Positions 13,321-25,698 of a stretch of DNA of 64,000 nt are shown here, one piece after another. The DNA is from Halichoerus grypus. Its lineage: Eukaryota; Chordata; Mammalia; Carnivora; Phocidae. Within the stretch, counting starts at the first letter, position 1. Every line of letters begins with the position of its first letter. The position numbers were made by a program, and so were the translations under genes. Under the pieces are notes generated by a model that saw only the letters and a list, made by a program, of their open reading frames with translations, was not told where the DNA came from and did not search any database. The stretch spans positions 130,677,444 to 130,741,443 of the forward strand of contig NC_135719.1 of NCBI RefSeq assembly GCF_964656455.1, written 5' to 3'.

Positions 13321-13786
13321 TTACAGTAGCCGGCCTCCGGCCCCACTTTAACCAAAGTTCAGTTACCCACAGACAGCTGCAGTCCAGAAACATGATCCTT
13401 CCTCTGACATATTGTCAGAAGGTCAATAACAGTCTAATGCTACATCACAACACATCATTCGCCTCCCTTCATCTCATCACATAGGCCCTTAATCATCTCA
13501 TATTATCACAAGAAGTAGGGTAAGTATAGTACAGTTAAGATATTTTGAGAGAGAGACCACATCCACATAACTTTTATTATAGTACATTGTTATAATTGTT
13601 CTATTGCATTATTATTGTTGTTAATCCCTTACTGTGCCTAATTTATAAATTAACCTTTATCATAGGTATGTATGTATGTATGTGTGTATAGGAAAAACAT
13701 AGTACACATAGGGTTTGGTACTATCCATGGTTTTAGGCATCCACTAAGGGTCTTGCAATGTATCCTCTATGAATAAGGGGGGATTA
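13321..13786 (+). mobile_element. Tigger-type (pogo/mariner) DNA element
   Basis: The right end reads 'tatcctctatgaataaggggggat', characteristic of Tigger termini, with 'ggttttaggcatccactaag' just before it. The left end begins 'cagtagccgg'. TA-rich target sequence flanks both ends ('caatta' and 'ctaatta'). It contains an (ATGT)n run at about 13666-13684 and has no open frame for a transposase. Confidence 0.65.
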
Positions 13787-13890
13787 TTCTAATTAAAACT
13801 TAAAAATTCCATTTTTTAGTCATACTAGCCACATTTCAAGTGTGCAATGGCCACATGTGGCTAATGGCTATTATATTGACCAGCATAGGT
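13787..13890 (+). mobile_element. hAT-type DNA transposon, right end
   Basis: Carries 'actagccacatttcaagtg', 'gccacatgtggctaatggc' and the end 'attatattgaccagcata', the inverted counterpart of the left terminus at 8550. Confidence 0.7.
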
Positions 13891-14262
13891 TTAGAGTAGC
13901 TTCCCTAAGGATTAGGTGGTTCAACGTTGAGACACATTTGCAACACATTTCAGACATTCTAGTTACGCAGTTCTGCCTCAGGACTGCTAATGCCATCTGC
14001 AGAAGACTCTCTTCCTCTTGGGACTCTCATGAATTATCACTGACCTCAGGCAGGGCCTAGTCCTCCTGTAGCATTTGATCCAGTCATAGTCACATGACTC
14101 TTCCCCTTTTTCCTCCATAGCACACCTAGGGCCACAGCTAGCCCACACTGGACATGTCTGCAAATTAGAAAAAGACACCCTTGCTCTGGATGGAGATTGC
14201 CCAGCACTGGGGTGTGACAGCAGCCAGCTGAGATCAAGAACATTTGATTAAGGTTTTCTTAA

Positions 14263-14465
14263 GGGGCACCTGGGTGGCTCAGTCGTTAAGCGTCTGCCTT
14301 CGGCTCAGGTCATGATCTCAGGTTCCTGGGATCGAGCCCCACATCGGGCTCCCTGCTCAGCGGGAAGCCTGCTTCTCCCTCTCCCACTCCCCCTGCTTGT
14401 GTTCCTTCTCTCGCTGTGTCTCTCTCTGTCAAATAAATAAATAAAATCTTTAAAAAAAAAAAAAC
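14263..14465 (+). mobile_element. CAN SINE
   Basis: Full-length copy of the subtype with the body 'tcccactccccctgcttgtg' and '(T)CTCTCTCTGTC' before the tail. No clear TSD is seen. Confidence 0.93.
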
Positions 14466-16966
14466 TCATGGGATTATAGAAATAAAGAAGTAACATGACT
14501 TAATAACCAACCTGCTTACTCATGCTTAACTCAACTTGGGGCCCGCAAGAAGGCTGGGTGCCTTCTTACCTTGCTAGACACATTTCTAGCTTTCCTGCCA
14601 GTCACTCTGTTCTTGCAACCCTTGTAGCTGGGAAGTTGACTGTGTGGTTCTATTGGCTGGCTCTTCTGTAGGTAGCTTGACCTTCTATGAAAGCTATACT
14701 TGCATATCAAATAATGTATTTCCATCCTCCCATCCTATGCTGAGCTTTAGGATCTATCTTGATAACATCCAAGATTTCTAGAAGTTGGGCCATGTCTATG
14801 TCTTCTTTCTTAAGGTTCTACTCCTACTTCGGCATCTAGGCCACCCAGTAGCTAGGCTCAGCCCATTAATCCAACAACATAATCCAGAGTATCAACACCC
14901 TTATCAAAATCAATCCTTTGCCTTCCAAAGTTGGCAATAGAGAAGGCAAGGAGAGGAAGAATAGAAGTTGAAGCTTTTAAGTTCAGGTACCTTCTCTTTG
15001 TGGAAGGTCTTGCTCCTTGGCCATCTTAAATCTAGGCTTGATTTTAATAGGGAATTGACAGAGAATTTTAGTTTTTACTTCATGTAAAGGAAGTATAGTA
15101 AGGTCTCCTGTGAGTCAAATGCACATGCTCTCACACTGAGGTTAATGGGCCACTTGACTAGTTACATGCCTTGTTTGTATACATGTACGTTCTCACCTAT
15201 GTCCTGGGTACCTCCAGCTGCTGGACAGATGCACTCTTTAATAGCATCCTAAAATGGATCTGGCAGACCCAGGCTCAGCATCAAAATGTGACAAGGGATG
15301 AACTCTTTTCCAAATGTGGGTAAGGTTAACATGACCTAATACCAAAGCTCCTCTGTTCCTTGCCAAATATGAATGAGCTTTTTGTGAGTAATAAAAAAGA
15401 AAACCTTAATGAGACATACCTGCGTCACTAGGTGTGCTTTCTACAGACACTCAGCTAGTCCGTCAGGTCAGTGGTGAGGTCAAGAACTTGCCACATTGAA
15501 GGGCCATCATCAACCAATGGAACAAAAAGAGAAGGAGAAGGAGGAAGAAAGTTAAGTAGCTTTGAGCTGAGACATGAGGCACACTTTCCTACTTAGATCT
15601 ACTTGAAATATGTTTCTCCCCTCTGCTCTTGCCAGAGAATCAGGGCCTGTCCAGGTCTTCACAGTTGACTGGTATCACACACCAAATCCTCACCTGGAGA
15701 GCCTTCTCTCCCTCTGAAGGCTGCACAGCTAGAACACAAGGCAGGCACGTCCCCTCAGCAGTCCCCAGGCGTGACCGACAGACATGTCTCCTGTGTCCCT
15801 TACCCTTAGATGTCATTCTCTCAACCAGCATATTATGATAATGACTAATTGCTCTGCTGCTGATTCACAGACCAGGGAAACAAAACCAGACAGTATGTGG
15901 GCCTGAAACTCGGCTCTGCTTCTTGACCTGTTCACTTTCATCTGTAATATTGGCCATGAGTTAGATACAAAATATGTTAGCATGGCCCCATTGGTACCAG
16001 AAAACACCAAATTAAGGAGCTTTCCCACATTCCATGAGACCTTTCAGCACCTTCTTGTTTTAGTTAAAACTCCAAGATTGCTTGTCCCATTTGCTAATGA
16101 TGGTAGATTGCATCACTCTCCCTTCTCCCTCCTCCTCCTCCTGCGGTGAGCGAACTACTCAGGTGGTTTGAAAATAACTTCCTTTCTATAGAGGGTGGGG
16201 CACTGGAATCCAGGCAATCTGACCCCAAGTTACCTTGCGACCTGTCAGGAGGCAAGTTGTTCTAAGGAAAGAATCACATGAGATAGGGATGTTTCTTGCA
16301 ACCTAATTATTCACATCTTGCATGTTGGGCATTAGACTTTCACAGGACTGCCTCTCACCAAATTTCTCACAAGAATCAGACTATATTCCTTGAGTGAAGC
16401 CAAACCCTTTTACGTACCCCTCTTTCCCCCATCTGTATGCTGAACTCCTGTGTCCAAGTGTCATCAAATCCAAAGCAACATTATTCCGGCAAGTGCTATC
16501 AAAGAGAGTGGGCAGACTTGAAGAGTCGCTCTACCTCTGCTTTGCTGGATAGGTGCAAATTTCCTACAAATCATGAAGTTTGTAAGCAAAAGGGCTTAGT
16601 GCTACCCAACATCAAAGCACACTCCCCAAGCCACAGGGAGGCCTGTGGCAGCAAACACCAGAAAGTGTCAATGATTAAGCTTCTGTTGAAGAATGTGATG
16701 TTTTTAAATACAGAATTGATGATGCATATTTAAAAGTAAATTCAATTTCTAAGACAAAATGTTGACAAACTTCTTCAACTAAAATAATGCAGTATTTATA
16801 CTCTATTCATCACATAAAATAAGAAGCGAGCTGTGTATTGAAATAATTTGTTCAAACACGTAAATGAAATAGTGTTTAGGCTATAGGTCTCATGCCGATG
16901 GCTATTAGGAAATAATAGAATATAATTAACTTGGAAAAAATATGATCACTACATATTTTAATTATC
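14466..16966. other. No recognisable feature
   Basis: Mixed-composition intergenic DNA. Small ORFs at 15629-15838 and 16437-16733 show no known motif. A pyrimidine/(CTC)n patch lies at about 16117-16142. Confidence 0.45.
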
Positions 16967-16981
16967 CCTGTTATCTTTTTT

Positions 16982-17173
16982 TTTTTAAAGATTTTATTTA
17001 TTTATTTGACGAGAGAGAGAGAGAGCACAAGCAGGGGGAGTGGCAGGCAGAGGCAGAGAGAGAAGCTGGCTTCCCACTGAGCAGGGAGCCCGATGTGGGG
17101 CTCAATCCCAGGACCCTGGGATCATGACCTGAGCCGAAGGCAGTCGCCTAACCAACTGAGCCACCCAGGCGCC
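16982..17173 (-). mobile_element. CAN SINE, reverse
   Basis: Full-length reverse copy; TSD CCTGTTATCTTTTT near 16967-16980 and 17174-17187. Confidence 0.95.
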
Positions 17174-17289
17174 CCCTGTTATCTTTTTCATACTTGCACA
17201 CATGATTAGCTATCTTACAGCAAACACCAGGACATCTGCTCACCATTGTCCCTACATCCCGGGCGCACACTTACATACACATCTCCAGG

Positions 17290-17640
17290 CCCTCCTTTAC
17301 AATGACTAAAATCTGGCCAATGGAATACAGGCAGGGGCAAGGGGTGACACATTCAGGTATATAAAACCTCCCACACAATCCTCCTGTGCTCTCTACCTTC
17401 CTTCTCTGTTAGACCAACACAAAGGATCCTGGAAAGAAGGAGAGAGTAAGTCCCAGGGAAAGACAAAACCACTCCATGGGAGGAGCTTACATTCCTGAAT
17501 CACTCCACGGAGCAGAGCCATCCCTACCAACCGTACTGGACATGCAGAAATAAACCTTCACTGAGTTAAGTCCCTGAAATCTTGGGAGTTTAAGGAACAT
17601 TATGTAAGTTCACCTTCCCTGACTAATTCAGATTCTTACA
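17290..17640 (+). mobile_element. ERVL-type solo LTR (family uncertain)
   Basis: Shows 'ctggccaatggaatacagg', 'tataaaacctcccacacaat', 'agaaataaaccttcactgag' and 'ccctgaaatcttgggagttt', the order seen in ancient ERVL LTRs. The apparent TATA-like 'gtatataaaacc' at 17356 is the LTR's own old promoter. Confidence 0.5.
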
Positions 17641-18064
17641 TTGTATTCTTATCCCTTTACTTCAGAAAGCGAGGAACTGGGAACAACATATGTTTATTTT
17701 TTCCATAGTCAATGTATTTGAACTCTTTGTCGGTGTTACTAGAGTTCCTTCCATGTCAAAACAATTTGACAGCAGATAAATAATGTGGAATTGTGCAATC
17801 ATCTTTTATGCAGCCCTTTCGACAAGCATGTTGACTCATAATGCTAAATTTAGAATAAAAATGCATAGAATCCAAATATAAGGAGTTGGAAAAAATCTTT
17901 TAAATAGTGTTAGATTCCTCTATTAATCATCCTATAAGGGTGATTTACCATTTCATGGTAAAGTAATTTTTTTCCTTAATATACATTACTATCAACAAAT
18001 ACCTGCAAATTACACAGGAAGTAAGTCACTGCTATTGCCCCAGTGTCTAGGACAAGGAACTTTC

Positions 18065-18263
18065 TTTTTTGTTGTTGTTGTTTTTGTTTTGTTTTGACAG
18101 ACAGAGAGACAGCGAGAGAGGGAACACAAGCAGGGGGAGTGGGAGAGGGAGAAACAGGCTTCTTGTGGAGCAGGGAGCCCAATGCGGGGCTCGATCCCAG
18201 GACTCTGGGATCATGACCTGAGCCAAAGGCAGACGCTTAATGACTGAGCCACCCAGCTGCCCC
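18065..18263 (-). mobile_element. CAN SINE, reverse
   Basis: Perfect TSD GACAAGGAACTTTC at 18051-18064 and 18264-18277. The tail is an interrupted T/G run. Confidence 0.95.
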
Positions 18264-19104
18264 GACAAGGAACTTTCATAAAGTGTTTTCCTAAAAGGAA
18301 TAATTTTGACATTTTTTTGACACATGTAGTAATGCTATATGACCAATAAAACCATGTGAAGTACCTGGACTAAATCAAGGATGTGTCCAGGAATGAACAC
18401 ATGTCAAAATGCTTAAGAGAGAGGAACATAGCCTTCATCACCCGTACATCTCCACCAGTCCAAGGTAAAATATCAAAACTGGAATAACCAAAATGTGCAT
18501 TTTCCCAGTAGAATCAACTTAGGAGGCTAATGATAGTGGCATCCACAAAAAAATATTCTTGACACCACTATTTTGTTATCTTTGAATTTTTGTTCCATAT
18601 TTATACATAAGAAAAGTTTATTGGGCTATCACCTCTGAGGAGAGACAACTAAACTGAGATCAAAGCTAAAATTTGTCCTCATCTATATAGAGGATCTCCA
18701 CTGTCTACAGTTCACAGAGTAATTGAATTTTGGTCTAATTATACTTGTTTCATTTTCTTTTAAAAGTTCCCACACGAATGTTTTTCTCATAGTTAATATT
18801 TAGATTCATCCATCCGCACCAATTTTCTCGCTTTCCATCCCTTTTTCCCCTAACCCCGCTGCCCCGCCATAATCCTTCCACAATCTTTTTTTCCTGAAAT
18901 TCATTATTTAATAGTTTTTTTTTTCCAGCCCTGGCCTTAATAAATAATAATCACTTTCCATTTTTATCTAAGCTTATCTTTATTTCTTCCACATTCAGTA
19001 AGAGCTTCAGCTGGATAGAGGCTTCTAGGTTGAATTGTCCCCTCTGAACACTCTGAGTACTAACTAGGTCATCGCTCTTGTTTTTGAGGACAAATCTGCT
19101 CTTA

Positions 19105-19250
19105 ATGGGTAAGTAGTCGGTCTCTAAGGTCAGCCTGGGTTCAAGCTTGGCTTCACTTGTTGTGTGGCTTTGAGCAAGGTACACAGTCTTTCTGACCCAG
19201 CTTCCCTATCTGTAAACTGGGGGGGCAGGGTGTAGAATCTAAAGCATACT
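19105..19250 (+). repeat. MIR SINE fragment
   Basis: 'agcctgggttcaagcttgg', 'gtgtggctttgagcaaggt' and 'cttccctatctgtaaactgg' are the MIR core landmarks. Confidence 0.75.
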
Positions 19251-19573
19251 GCTTTGAGTTATTTAAGATTCATATATGACCAGTGTCTAGAACATAAAAA
19301 GCATCTGGTATCATTTTTACTTATCTTGCCTAGGACTAGATGTCTTCTTTCTTTTTTTATTAATTTACTTAATTTTTTATTATGTTCAAATAGCAATAGA
19401 CGTCTTCTTGAATCTGTGAATTGTTCTTACATTATTTCTAGCAAAGTCTTGGTCAATATCTCTTCAAATATTGCCTTTCCTCCACCCTTTCCTATGAGAA
19501 CTCCTGATAAATGCATGCTAGGCTTTCTGGCTTTTCTCATTAACATCTCCATGTCTAGCAACCTCTCCTGCTT

Positions 19574-19575
<2 letters not shown>

Positions 19576-19616
<41 letters not shown>

Positions 19617-19743
19617 TTTGGAGGGAGGGGCAGAGGGAGAAGGAGAGAGAGAATCTGAAGCAGGCACCACATCCAGTGTGGTGCCCGATCATGACCTGAG
19701 CTAAAATCACGAGTCAGATACTTAACTGTGCCACCCAGATGCC
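19576..19743 (-). mobile_element. Older CAN SINE, reverse, with (TTTA)n tail
   Basis: The tail has expanded into an uninterrupted (TTTA)n microsatellite (19575-19619). TSD CCTCTCCTGCTTTT (19562-19575) versus CCTCTCCTACTTTT (19744-19757). Confidence 0.9.
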
Positions 19744-19757
19744 CCTCTCCTACTTTT

Positions 19758-19970
19758 TTTTTTTTTTTTTTTTTAAAGATTTTTTATTTATTTATTTGAG
19801 AGAGAGAGAATGAGAGAGAGCAAGCACATGAGAGGGGGGAGGGTCAGAGGGAGAAGCAGACTCCCTGCCGAGCAGGGAGCCCGATGCGGGACTCGATCCA
19901 GGGACTCCAGGATCATGACCTGAGCCGAAGGCAGTCGCTTAACCAACTGAGCCACCCAGGCGCCCCAACC
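19758..19970 (-). mobile_element. CAN SINE, reverse, second hit at the same target
   Basis: Flanked by CCTCTCCTACTTTT at 19744-19757 and 19971-19984. It inserted into the TSD of the neighbouring older SINE, so three copies of the target word now exist. Confidence 0.93.
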
Positions 19971-20272
19971 CCTCTCCTACTTTTAATATCTTTACTTCTC
20001 TGTGCCATGTTTTAGGTGATTTCCTTATGACTGCTTTCCCAGTTCACTAATACTCTTTTCAGTTATGACTAATCTGCTGCTTAACTTTTTTTGTTGTTAA
20101 TTTTAAAGATATAAATTTTCAGGTGTATCAATTCTAGTTGTTTTATTTTCAAATACGCCTGCTCTTTTTCATAGTGTTCAGGTATTTTCTTGTGAGTATA
20201 GAACTTCGTTTATCTATTTAGTCATTTTACACATACTATAGTCTTTTGACATCATTTTTATCTTGAATTTTA

Positions 20273-20470
20273 TTTTTTAAAGATTTTATTTATTTATTTG
20301 ACAGAGAGACAGAGAGAGAGCACAAGTAGGCAGAGTGGCAAGCAGAGGGAGAGGGAAAAGCAGGCTCTCCGCTGAGCAAGGAGCCCGATGCGGGGCTCAA
20401 TTCCAGGATCCTGGGATCATGACATGAGCCGAAGGCAGATGCTTAACTGACTGAGCCACCCAGGCGCCCC
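20273..20470 (-). mobile_element. CAN SINE, reverse
   Basis: Perfect TSD TATCTTGAATTTTA at 20259-20272 and 20471-20484. Confidence 0.95.
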
Positions 20471-21026
20471 TATCTTGAATTTTAGAGTATTAATCTTCTT
20501 GTTTGTAATATCATCTGATTCTCTCTCAATAGTGAACCAGTTCCTCATGTAATTTTTCATTCTTCCCTGTGTGCAACTCTTTAGCCAGGTTTGGCTTTTT
20601 CTATGAGAGCTCCATGTACCCCAAGGGGTGGCAACATTGTGGACAGAAATTTTGCATTGCTTCTGCTGTGCACTCCATGTATTTCTGGGATCAATTTTGA
20701 TATTATATTTTTTGGCTTCAAGATTCTTGAGTGAATGCCTAAGGTAAATTTAGATTCTATACATAGAACCTTGAGTTTACACGGGCAGCTTTTTGTCTCA
20801 CCAGAGCCCTGGGCAGAATGATGCATGCTTCCTTGAAAGGTAATACAGGATATAGACTAAAAGCACCAACCCTAAATACTTTAGGGTTTTAATCTTCACT
20901 TGACTTTGTAATTAGCACTGAACCTCAGACATGTTCTAAAGAAAAAAAAAAAAAGACAAAAAACACTGTGACAATTTCCCTGTCTAGAACCCTCCAATGA
21001 AAGGGAATTAGAAAAACTCCACATAC

Positions 21027-21170
21027 TGGGATGCCTGGGTGGCTCAGTCAGTTAAGCATCAAACTCTTGAGTTTGGCTCAGGTCAAGATTGAGCCCCATG
21101 CTGGACTCTGCACTGAGCATGGAGCCTGCTTAAGATTCTCTCTGTCCCTCTCCCTCTACCCGCCCCCCCA
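21027..21170 (+). mobile_element. CAN SINE, older short form
   Basis: TSD AAAACTCCACATA-type repeats at about 21013-21026 and 21171-21184. The middle resembles the older subtype also seen at 25884. Confidence 0.93.
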
Positions 21171-21194
21171 AAAAACTCCACATATCAGCACAGC

Positions 21195-21310
21195 AAAATG
21201 GCAATCACAGCTAACGCACAGCACATAGCATGTGCCCTGTACTGTTCTAAATGTTTTACCTACATTCACTCATTTAATCCTTACAGCAACCTTACCAGGT
21301 AGGCAATATT
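21195..21310 (+). repeat. Ancient mammal-wide LINE-like fragment
   Basis: 'actgttctaaatgttttacc', 'catttaatccttacagcaac' and 'caggtaggcaatattatt' belong to the ancient CR1-like repeat class found across placental mammals. Confidence 0.5.
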
Positions 21311-23514
21311 ATTAATTGTATAAAAATTATATATAAATGTATATACATACAAATATAAATATATTTTTAGGATAGGAAAACGAAGTCACAGGGAGATTTT
21401 GTTTTACAATATGAACTACCTCAGGCATATTATTTCACACTCAGTTCTGTATATAATCTTTTTTCTTCTTGTGTACCAGAAGAGGCTTGGTGGAGTGGTT
21501 GGGGTAAGGGATGAGGAGTGGGGAGTGGGGAATGCGGCTCACACTAGCACGGTCGGCAACGCTGCCCGAATCCAAAGTCTGCAATCAAATTCTTCACACT
21601 CTTTCCATTCAAAGCCATTGCTAGAAAAGGCTCATTTTCCAATACCAAAAGTTCCTTCTGAAGTCATTTCTTCCCTAATGCCATTTGAGAGAGTGCTTTA
21701 ATTTTCTAAAAGCTCGCAGACCACCTATGGCCATTTCCAGAGCACATCACTCCTCTGAGCTGAAAGCACTTCTAATCTGTAGGACATGTGCAAAGGCTAC
21801 CCAGAGTCACCTCTGGAATCCCTGGCCTCTTCCCCAAAATCACCTATCTTAATCACTGAACAAAAATAATCTTCCTAGATTCACTAGAATCATTTCATAT
21901 AATGGAAGAAAAAATACAATATATATTTGTCAAAAATATTTTGCTTAAAAGTTCAAAGAAATGAATCAAACCAGAGACTTTTTCTGATAGAACCAGCTTT
22001 TTATTGTCCACTGTGTGTAGGAAGAAATAAAGAAGATTATCAGGAAGAAAAAACAATATCCATAAAATTTAACCATCTAGAATTTAAACTGGTGAAATTT
22101 CAATACTGCTCAAAACCTGCTATGATTTTCTAAACCATTTCTGTGGCAGCTGCAAAACAATAGTGGGTAGAACCACCTGTGAAATTAGTCCATGGTGCCC
22201 CTCCATTCTCCCATCCCAAGATGCTGGTGACAGAAGTTCATGGCAGCAGAAGTGGGGTGGGATGGAGTCTCACAGTTGGTCCTCCACTGAGAATCAGTGA
22301 CCGGATTCAGGGCTCAAACCTGGGAGCTGCTGTATTCAGGTCACTCAAACCCTCTTCGTTTGTAAAATGAGGGACAACCGAAGTGTTAGCCAGCCACCTG
22401 ATGATACTCCAGCTCTCCAGTCTTAGAGGTCACCATTTCTTTAATATTTAAATTAAAATGGTGTAAGCTCCCATTCAAACACAGAGAAGAAAGCAGCATG
22501 CGGGCTCCCACCCTGAATAGTTCTGGAGATACCCAAGAGTATCCATTTCTCCAGGTGACCTTCTGCTCAGATTTCTCTGAGCCCCTAAATCTTCAACTCC
22601 ACTCACATCTTGCCTCCTGCAGTTTAATCTTCCCTTTGCTCTCAGTAGCCCAACAAATAAAGTAACCCCTTTTTCCTTTGATTCCCCAAAGCCACCATGA
22701 TGACAAGCCTTTTGAATGTATCAAACCATTTTTGAAGGCTTAAGAATAAAAGGGATGTGGTGATGGGGGTGGGGAATGCCTCACATCACAGCATCATACT
22801 CTCATAAGCCTTAAATTTGAACTATAGACACTGCTGTTCTCAGAAGTCCCTCAACCATCCTCGATTATGGAAACATATCCCTGGCTGTTTTTCTCCTCAG
22901 GGATCTCCATGTAGCTCAGGACTAGCCCTCTCTACTTCTCTTCCTTCTGTAACCAACCTTCGGGTTCCCACAATGTCTTATCATTTTTCATACAGCAGTT
23001 CTTCACTCCTTACCCTAAAGCTTCTGCAGCCTGCTTGTTAACATGGGAAACTCATTTAGGTGCTTCAAAAATAAATTAATTAGTTACGTAATTGATTAAA
23101 AATAAAGGGCCATCTATTTTTCCCTATTCCCTAGCCCCAACCCCAAACACATTCCTGGAAGTGGCTAAACTTGTACATCAATGTCTTTAAGGAGAAGGGA
23201 GCAGTATAAGGACACATCCTTCCTCTTAAACGAATTATGCCACTTCCTCCTGTTACCTCCCACGAAGAACCAGACAGTCCACTTTTTTGTTTTAAATAGC
23301 AATGTCTCCCTTCCCACTGCAGGGAGTAATACCTGTTCTCCAGTGGGCATGAGGATGACACATGTGGACAAGCATACAAACTACCAGGCCTGTACTGAGT
23401 GTAAGCGCATTGTGGTTGCTATGATTTTTGACTGGTATTTTTTCCAACCCTCCCCTTTGGGAAATACATACTGATCTTTAAAAAAAAAAAAAAAGGGAAA
23501 TAAATCATATTACC
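21311..23514. other. Mostly unassigned intergenic DNA
   Basis: Apart from a MIR-like piece at 22296-22375, nothing is identifiable. Two overlapping opposite ORFs at 23131-23474 are unremarkable. Confidence 0.45.
22296..22375 (+). repeat. MIR-like fragment
   Basis: 'gggctcaaacctgggagctg' and 'gtttgtaaaatgagggaca' resemble the MIR core and 3' part with the middle shortened. Confidence 0.4.
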
Positions 23515-24185
23515 CTCTGCTTTCAACTACCCAATAGACTCCCACTGCACTGAGAATATAATCCAGTGTCTTTATCACAGTCCTACTTCCTAGCCCTTCC
23601 TTATTCTTCTACCTCATCTCCAAGAACTCTTCCTCTTATTTGTAACACTCCAGGTATATGGGCCTTCCTTCAGTGCTTTCATTCAAGACACGTGTATTGA
23701 GCGTCTACTGGGTCCCAGGTAATGTTTTAGATACTTGAGGTCTATCAGTGAACAAAACAGAAAACGCTTTCTCACCCAGAAGATATTGTAGCTGCTATTT
23801 CCTCTTCCTAAAATATGTTTACCCCAGAGCTTAGCAAGGTCCAGCTCTTCCTCATCCTTCGTGTCTCAGTTCAAATGTTACCTCCTCCAAGAAGACTTCC
23901 CCAACCACACTTTGGAGTGGCGCCCCCCACTCCCCTGATCACTGTGTTATTTCATCATTCTTCTTTGGTTTCAATTGTACTTATTATTTTCCAATATTAT
24001 GTTGTTCACTTATTCATCTATGTATTTAATTTTTAAATTTTAATTATTAGTCATCTGTCTTTCCCAGTTAGAAGGTAAGCTCCAATGAGAGCAGGGACTT
24101 GGTCTGTTACACTCCCTGTTGTATCCCTAGCCCTACTGTAGGCACTCAATAAATTGTATACACCGAATGAGTGAATGAATGAAGG
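23515..24185 (+). mobile_element. L2 LINE 3' end with CR1-like insertion
   Basis: L2 3' text: 'ctgcactgagaatataatcc', 'caaatgttacctcctccaag', 'gaaggtaagctccaatgaga', ending 'ggcactcaataaattgtata' and a (GAAT)n tail. A separate ancient LINE-like piece lies at about 23687-23780 ('tattgagcgtctactgggtc', 'agtgaacaaaacag'). Confidence 0.75.
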
Positions 24186-24295
24186 AAGAAAAGAATGAAA
24201 GAAACTGTATCTACTTTTGCTTGAGGACATTCTTCTTGCTCCATGTGGTCCTTATTGATTTGTCAATAGTGGTACAGCCCTGCCATCCCTGGGTA

Positions 24296-24690
24296 GAGGT
24301 GGACATGTGACCCAGCTTGGGTCAGTTATGGACTTGCATTCTTTTGGATATGGTGATTAGTCCAAGCCAGGCCAACTGGTACACTTTTCCAAAATTTTCA
24401 AAATAGGAAGTTAAGAGGGATATACGAGCTTTAAGGATATATTGGTAAAGCTGCTGGTGGCCACCATCTTCCTCTGACATAGAGTCTTTCAAGGGTAGAC
24501 CAGAATGAGATTAAAATTTAAGGTGAACCTGACCAAGAGATAGAGCTAGAGAGAAAGCCTTAATAACATTAGTTGAGCCTGTGTTCCAGTCTTGCTCAAA
24601 GCCGTATATCCCAAGTCATTAAATTTCTATTTTTGCTTAAGCCAGCATGAGTTGGATTTTTGTGCCACATAACTGAAAGAGTCCTGACCT
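24296..24690 (+). mobile_element. ERVL-type solo LTR (family uncertain)
   Basis: Landmarks 'gtgacccagcttgggtcagt', 'ggtggccaccatcttcctct' and the end 'gcttaagccagcatgagttg' followed by 'aactgaaagagtcctgacc' are those of ancient ERVL-class LTRs. No coding part remains. Confidence 0.55.
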
Positions 24691-25698
24691 TGAACAGCTG
24701 ACTCCCAAACCCTTCTACTCCTCTTCTCCAAACGAAATAGTCAAGCAGAGCAGCCCCAAGCAATAGTCTTGGCATATGGCCCTGCCATCCTTGAGTGCTG
24801 TTTAAAACCTGAGCTTGAGAAAGGCAGTCACAAGTTTAATCCTGCAATTCAGAGAAGCTGCAAGCTGTTTGAGGGGTTGCCCAATGTTCCCTTCCTCTTA
24901 CCACTCAGTAAGCAACAAGGAGCAAGGTTTACGGTCAATGGAGTGTGACTTTTTTCTCCCACCCCAGACCCGCTCCAAAGAGCATCCTTTGCCCCAGATC
25001 TGGCCATCAATAGCACTGGCCATGGTTATTTTCCTCTCTCCACTTTCCCCCCCAACCACACCCCCTTTCCCAGGGGCCAGAGCCCAGATGAGAGGCAAAC
25101 CAAAATCTTACACCTAAGCACAGAGCGTGGCTGGCTTATTTATTCTACTCTGTGAAAGACAAAAGCAATGATACCAGTTGGGATGATTATGCCTGGGTGG
25201 TTGCAAAACACCTTCCCTGCCAAAACCAGAGCCTGAGCAATTCACACTGGGTGCTTGAAATCACATCAGAAAACACAAAGCAAAAAGCAGCAAAAATCAG
25301 ACAATAGGAATGAGGCCCTGATCTTGCTATGCTTAGCACTTGACTGGGCCACTTGACTTTTCGATCAAATTCTCCCTTTTCTTGAATATATTTATAACCT
25401 GGCAGGGATCTGGTCCACTAAATAGAGTGCTACAAACAAGAGTGCATCAGAAACAAAGGCTTCCTCACCTTCCTATTCATGAACTTCCCTTCACCCGCCA
25501 AGATCTAGGGGCAAGAAAACACTGAAATGAAGGAGCTTCTAAGGTCTACCAAATTCTCTGAACCACACAGTAAAAAGAAACAATGAAGAACCAGATTTGC
25601 CTTGGCCTGTGACTGGGGGGAGAGCCCGGTACTGTTTCTTGGATATGCTCTGCACAGAGCCCAGCGTATGTACAGTGTTTAATATTCACACTAATGGT

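Noticed and set aside
17350..17365. TATA-like box followed by CT-rich DNA as a gene promoter
   Set aside because: It lies at the expected place inside an ancient LTR and no downstream exon is visible.
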